From positions 62,001 to 126,000 of the forward strand of contig JAGBNC010000016.1 in NCBI GenBank assembly GCA_017634595.1: 64,000 bases of DNA, given 5' to 3'. How positions within the stretch are numbered: position 1 is the stretch's first letter; each line of letters opens with the position of its first letter. The translations under genes and the position numbers were made by a program. A model generated the notes under the pieces. It had not been told where the DNA came from. It did not search any database and was given only the letters and a program-made list of their open reading frames with translations. Positions 60,503 to 64,000 of this stretch are shown in pieces. Origin of the DNA: Bacteroidales bacterium (GTDB lineage: Bacteria > Bacteroidota > Bacteroidia > Bacteroidales > UBA932).

Positions 60503-61497
60503 CTGGAGAGCCGGAACTTGTCAGCGTCATAGTCCCAGTATACAACGTAGAGGATTATTTGCCAGGATGTCTTCATTCCATCGGGGAGCAGAGTTATCGT
60601 AATCTGGAGATTATCCTGGTTGATGACGGATCCACGGACGGTTCCGCCGGCTTGTGTGATGCATACGCAGAATGCGACGCGCGGACCAAGGTCATTCATC
60701 AAAGTAACCAGGGACTATGGGCGGCCAGAAACGCAGGGCAGGATGCTGCATCAGGAACATACCTGTTCTTCCCTGATGCTGACGACTGTTTTCACAAAGA
60801 GACTATCCGTCTTCTTGTAGAAGCAATCCATTTGAATGGAAAGTCATATCCTTTAGCAATCTGCCTTGGATTGAAATTTTGGGAAGCGGATGAGATAATC
60901 AGACCGGAAGCAAAACCTGTGTTTCGTGAAATTCCAGCCGCGCAGTTGCTTGAAGGAGTTCTGTCCTCTTCTGATTTCCCTGGTCTGTTCCCTCAAAACC
61001 AGTGGAATAAACTGTATAGGGCATCGGAAGTGAACGGATTACGCTCCAGAAACTACGCCAGGGGGCAAGACCGCGATTATCAGATGCGGCTTTATACTAT
61101 GATAGAATCTGCAGTCTTGGTTGAAACGCCGCTTTATTACTGGCGGCAAAGGTGCGGCAGTCTGTCTTCTACTGGCGATTCTGCGTTCCTGCAGTACAAA
61201 AGCAATGTGGAGATGACATTTGCAAACTATAAGGCCCTGTCTGAGGAGCAGATGAAATACAGACACTTATTCCTGCATTATTTGTTCCGGAGAATGGTCT
61301 TCTATAAAAATTGTGCTTGGCGTACATGCCGGCAAAAAGAGGTTTTTGATGCTTGCCGCGTGTATGAACGCGAGACGCTCCGGGACTATATTACCTGTAG
61401 GAACGTCGGCCTCTTTTCAAAGATGGCTGTTTTGCTGTTTCTCCATTGTCCGCCTTTGACCAGGATGTGGACGGTTTTATCACACAATACAGCTTAA
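60499..61497 (+). CDS. GT2 glycosyltransferase (paralogue of the one at 54837)
   Basis: 332 residues. LVSVIVPVYNVEDYLPGCLH, VDDGSTDGSAGLCDAYAECD, NQGLWAARNAGQDAASGTYL and FFPDADDCFHKETI are the donor motifs, again with the FPDAD form. NQWNKLYRASEVNGLRSRNY and FLHYLFRRMVFYKNCAWRTC line up with the 54837 gene. The two paralogues bracket the GT4, radical SAM, PL9-like and GT8 genes. Confidence 0.92.
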   Translation: MTGEPELVSVIVPVYNVEDYLPGCLHSIGEQSYRNLEIILVDDGSTDGSAGLCDAYAECDARTKVIHQSNQGLWAARNAGQDAASGTYLFFPDADDCFHKETIRLLVEAIHLNGKSYPLAICLGLKFWEADEIIRPEAKPVFREIPAAQLLEGVLSSSDFPGLFPQNQWNKLYRASEVNGLRSRNYARGQDRDYQMRLYTMIESAVLVETPLYYWRQRCGSLSSTGDSAFLQYKSNVEMTFANYKALSEEQMKYRHLFLHYLFRRMVFYKNCAWRTCRQKEVFDACRVYERETLRDYITCRNVGLFSKMAVLLFLHCPPLTRMWTVLSHNTA

Positions 61498-61510
61498 TAC
61501 AGAACTGAAG

Positions 61511-63466
61511 ATGGGGCGATATTTTGCGCCCGGCGAGCGTTTCGAGCGGCTCGACCGTGGCCTTGTAGCGATGAAAGTCGCGGACGGAGTGTTTCTTTCC
61601 TGGCGTATCTTCGATTGGGAGGATCCCGAGTTTGGAACCGCAAAAGAGCCTTTGACATTCATGGTGTTCCGTGACGGGAAGCAGATTGCTGAACTGAGCG
61701 GGAAGACAAACTACCTAGATCAGGACGGGGCTATGGACTCCGAGTATGCGGTAATGACTACGGGCGGCGGCGAATCAAAGCCCGTCCGTCCCTTCCCTTC
61801 CGGCAAGAATTGGTTCGACATACCTTTGGCCAGGCCTGCGGACAGTCCTTACGGGCCGTACACGATCAGCGATGTGTCCGTCGGGGATCTTGACGGGGAC
61901 GGCGTATATGAATTAGTGGTCAAATGGGACAGTGCCGGCAAGGACAACAGTATTCCCGGGATGACCGGGAATGTGCTGTTGGACGCTTATAAACTAGACG
62001 GTACACGCCTCTGGGAACACCCGGTCGACCTCGGAGTGAATATCCGTGCCGGAGCTCATTACACTCAGGTTCTGGTTTATGATTTCGATCAGGACGGCAA
62101 GAGTGAGATTATCCTGAAAACCGCCCCCGGATCGAAAGATGGCAAGGGGCGGTTCGTTAATATGGTAAGCGCTGCTCCTGACATCAGGCAGACCGACAAC
62201 ACCAAGGATTTCAGGGATACCCGGGGAATGGTCCTTGATGGCGATGAGTTTCTGACCATATTCAGAGGCGAGGACGGAGCAGCTTTGGATACTATTTATT
62301 ATCCCAATCAGCGGATTGATACCAAAATATGGGGAGATGATGCTGGTAATAGGTCGGAGAGATACACCGCCGCCGTGGCGTGGCTGGACGGGAAAAGACC
62401 TTATGCCTTTCTTATGCGGGGTTATTATTGGGGAAGAAAGATTCGGACGAGGGGAAGGCAGTGCGCATGTGCGGTTACTTTTGACGGGGCTCGCCTGAAG
62501 TGCCGTCATAGTTTCGACACATTTAGTTTAAGGTCTTTTACAGAACGTGGTTCTTCTTCCAGTTTTACGCCCCAAGGACGATACAAAGGTGTGAAGGGCT
62601 ATCACAGGGGGAATATTAAGTATATCGGAGAGGGCAACCATAACTGCGCAGTGGCCGACGTTGACCGGGATGGACGGGAAGAGGTTCTGACGGGGGCTCT
62701 TTGTTACAAGTTGAGCAGATGGAACAGGTTGAAAGTAAAATGGTGTACTTTCAGGGGTCACGGAGATGCCTTGCATATAGGAGCCTATCGTCCTCGTCAT
62801 AGAGGCTACGATTTTTTTACGGTTCACGAATGCGGAAGCAAACATCCGTTTCTTGAATCTTTAAAACTGGACTATGGCTTTTCCGTTTTGGATGCCGGCA
62901 CGGGCAGAACGCTTTTCCATCAAGCGTCTCCGGGCGATATGGGCAGGGGAATGATGGCTGATGTCGGCGCCGGTGGATGGTATCAGTTTTGGGGAATATC
63001 TGAAGTAGAAGGACATGAAGAGCGTGTTGAGGTCGGGCCTTTCGCCAGAACGGCCGATGGGTTTGAACCACTTGATATTCCAGGGGTTTCTACCAACTTC
63101 AGAATATTCTGGGACGGGGACTTGTACGATGAACTGCTTGACGGTGAAAACGGCGGTCCCCTGGAAGTGACATCATGGAACGGGGAAAGGATGGAAAGTA
63201 TTTTCAGGACAGAAGGTTGCGTGTCAATCAACGGGACGAAGGCCGTTCCTTGCCTGCAGGCAGATATCCTTGGTGACTGGAGGGAGGAGATTATCATGGC
63301 GCGTGAGGACAACAATGCCCTTCGGGTGTTCGTCTCGGACATTCCCACAGAATATTCATTCAAAACGCTTATGCACGATCCGGTGTATCGGGCAGGGGTT
63401 GCCGCGGAGCAGACGGCATACAATCAGCCGCCACATATCGGATTCTGTTTGAGAGAGTTGTTATGA
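61511..63466 (+). CDS. PL11-family rhamnogalacturonan lyase, no signal peptide
   Basis: 651 residues, full length for the family. RLDRGLVAMKVADGVFLSWR is the usual start of a mature PL11 enzyme, and here it lies only 13 residues from the ATG, so no signal peptide exists. SDVSVGDLDGDGVYELVVKW, NIRAGAHYTQVLVYDFDQDG, ADVDRDGREEVLTGALCY and DILGDWREEIIMAREDN are the calcium-rich propeller blades of YesW/YesX-type lyases, which cleave rhamnose-galacturonate backbones. Normally secreted; here it is probably cytoplasmic and lies among glycosyltransferases. Stop overlaps the next start (ATGA). Confidence 0.9.
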   Translation: MGRYFAPGERFERLDRGLVAMKVADGVFLSWRIFDWEDPEFGTAKEPLTFMVFRDGKQIAELSGKTNYLDQDGAMDSEYAVMTTGGGESKPVRPFPSGKNWFDIPLARPADSPYGPYTISDVSVGDLDGDGVYELVVKWDSAGKDNSIPGMTGNVLLDAYKLDGTRLWEHPVDLGVNIRAGAHYTQVLVYDFDQDGKSEIILKTAPGSKDGKGRFVNMVSAAPDIRQTDNTKDFRDTRGMVLDGDEFLTIFRGEDGAALDTIYYPNQRIDTKIWGDDAGNRSERYTAAVAWLDGKRPYAFLMRGYYWGRKIRTRGRQCACAVTFDGARLKCRHSFDTFSLRSFTERGSSSSFTPQGRYKGVKGYHRGNIKYIGEGNHNCAVADVDRDGREEVLTGALCYKLSRWNRLKVKWCTFRGHGDALHIGAYRPRHRGYDFFTVHECGSKHPFLESLKLDYGFSVLDAGTGRTLFHQASPGDMGRGMMADVGAGGWYQFWGISEVEGHEERVEVGPFARTADGFEPLDIPGVSTNFRIFWDGDLYDELLDGENGGPLEVTSWNGERMESIFRTEGCVSINGTKAVPCLQADILGDWREEIIMAREDNNALRVFVSDIPTEYSFKTLMHDPVYRAGVAAEQTAYNQPPHIGFCLRELL

Positions 63467-64000
63467 TTTATTATTTTGACATACACAGGACCAGGGTATT
63501 CGGACCGATGTTCATGAAGAGCGGAGTAATACACCGCAACCAATTCCGGAGTCCTCTCATGATGCGTGCATTGTCTTTCCCGGGAATATATCGCATGCCT
63601 TCAGCACTGTTCTACTCCAGACCGAAGTTCAAGAGAGGGGACGACAAAATCATTATATTTGATACATATTCCAATGAGAGGATGGTTAATTGGCTCTGCA
63701 AGAACTGGCCGGACAAACGAATCATCTTCTGGTATTGGAACCCGGTTAACGGCTCCCGGCTTCGGGAGCAGGTGCCGGAGAGGGTGGAGTTCTGGTCCTA
63801 CTCCAAGGCGGATTGCAAACAATATGGCTTCCGGCACAATACGCAGTTCTTTTTCGACTGTCTCGCTGCAAAAGCGGAACGGTGTCGCGCCAGAAAGGAA
63901 AGGAATCCTGTTACAAAGGCGCTCTTCATAGGTCGGGATAAGGGAAGGGAAGGAGCGCTGTGTGAACTTAAAGACCAGCTCGAGATGGCCGGCGTTCGGG
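63463..64000 (+). CDS. Glycosyltransferase-like protein, N-terminal part (cut by window edge)
   Basis: ATG at 63463 overlaps the PL11 stop (TGA 63464-63466); the frame stays open to the right edge, giving 179 residues so far. Elements include SGVIHRNQFRSPLMMR, DKIIIFDTYSNERMVNWLCK, RIIFWYWNPVN, VEFWSYSKADCKQYG, HNTQFFFDCL and ALFIGRDKGRE. This fits the first domain and linker strand of a GT-B-type transferase seen in Bacteroidetes capsule clusters. The family is recognised only loosely. Confidence 0.55.
   Translation, partial: MIYYFDIHRTRVFGPMFMKSGVIHRNQFRSPLMMRALSFPGIYRMPSALFYSRPKFKRGDDKIIIFDTYSNERMVNWLCKNWPDKRIIFWYWNPVNGSRLREQVPERVEFWSYSKADCKQYGFRHNTQFFFDCLAAKAERCRARKERNPVTKALFIGRDKGREGALCELKDQLEMAGVR

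Noticed and set aside
63566..63931. 121-codon frame near the right edge
   Set aside because: Wrong frame; the frame from 63463, overlapping the PL11 stop as ATGA and open to the edge, reads as a glycosyltransferase-like protein.
1..64000. CRISPR arrays, insertion sequences, integrase genes
   Set aside because: No regularly spaced repeats, transposase or recombinase motifs were found on either strand.

Overview
The window looks like a chromosome segment of an uncultured Bacteroidales bacterium, probably gut-associated. The evidence is: promoters with the Bacteroidales -7 box TAnnTTTG; the order rplM-rpsI-rpsB-tsf; a GldH lipoprotein next to a RicT/PSP1 gene; an Mfa1/FimB-type fimbrial operon; paired DUF3857 proteins; and a capsule operon opened by an UpxY-type NusG paralogue. 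Genus cannot be assigned from what is visible.

Region 1 (1-9.9 kb) is housekeeping. A cut-off P-II-like gene is followed by two envelope proteins on the minus strand. Then comes a tightly overlapping plus-strand operon: thioredoxin, LOG-family phosphoribohydrolase, polyprenyl synthase, DNA polymerase III delta', RicT, GldH. A minus-strand trio converges on it: a small lipoprotein resembling a TonB-receptor plug and two large DUF3857/transglutaminase-like proteins. Region 2 (9.9-13.1 kb) is the ribosomal operon L13-S9-S2-EF-Ts, with candidate structured leaders, plus a tRNA-Met with a clear terminator. Region 3 (13.1-23.1 kb) is a complete seven-gene minus-strand fimbrial operon (DUF3575, DUF3868, Mfa1 major subunit, FimB/Mfa2 anchor, three accessory or tip lipoproteins). 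It diverges from a LuxR-type regulator. Region 4 (23.1-26.7 kb) holds an AAA/DUF4143 ATPase gene flanked by a 15-bp direct repeat, then an M13 metallopeptidase lipoprotein.

Region 5 (26.75 kb to the right edge, still open) is one very long plus-strand surface-polysaccharide operon. It starts with a promoter, a roughly 210-nt leader with a G9 tract, and UpxY. Next come the initiating phosphoglycosyl transferase, Wza-like export protein, Wzc-like tyrosine kinase, and an ABC exporter (Wzm/Wzt with a carbohydrate-binding tail). After these lie about fifteen glycosyltransferases, a pyruvyl transferase, a DegT aminotransferase, an EpsG-like polymerase, a GNAT acetyltransferase, a ParB/Srx-fold protein and a radical SAM protein. 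Two outer-envelope proteins (DUF5683-like, and a beta-barrel with an OmpA-like tail) sit inside the operon.

The most unusual feature is that three pectin-type carbohydrate-active enzymes are interleaved with the glycosyltransferases: a GH88/GH105-like hydrolase, a PL9-like lyase with its calcium and base residues intact, and a full-length PL11 rhamnogalacturonan lyase. None has a visible signal peptide, and there is no SusC/SusD pair. This suggests a rhamnose/uronate-containing surface polysaccharide whose own cluster encodes cytoplasmic trimming, recycling or editing enzymes. Three lesions are visible: a nucleotidyltransferase/glycosyltransferase deletion chimera near 39.39 kb, a single-base frameshift in a GT4 gene near 56.52 kb, and a likely one-base homopolymer slip at 7477-7481.
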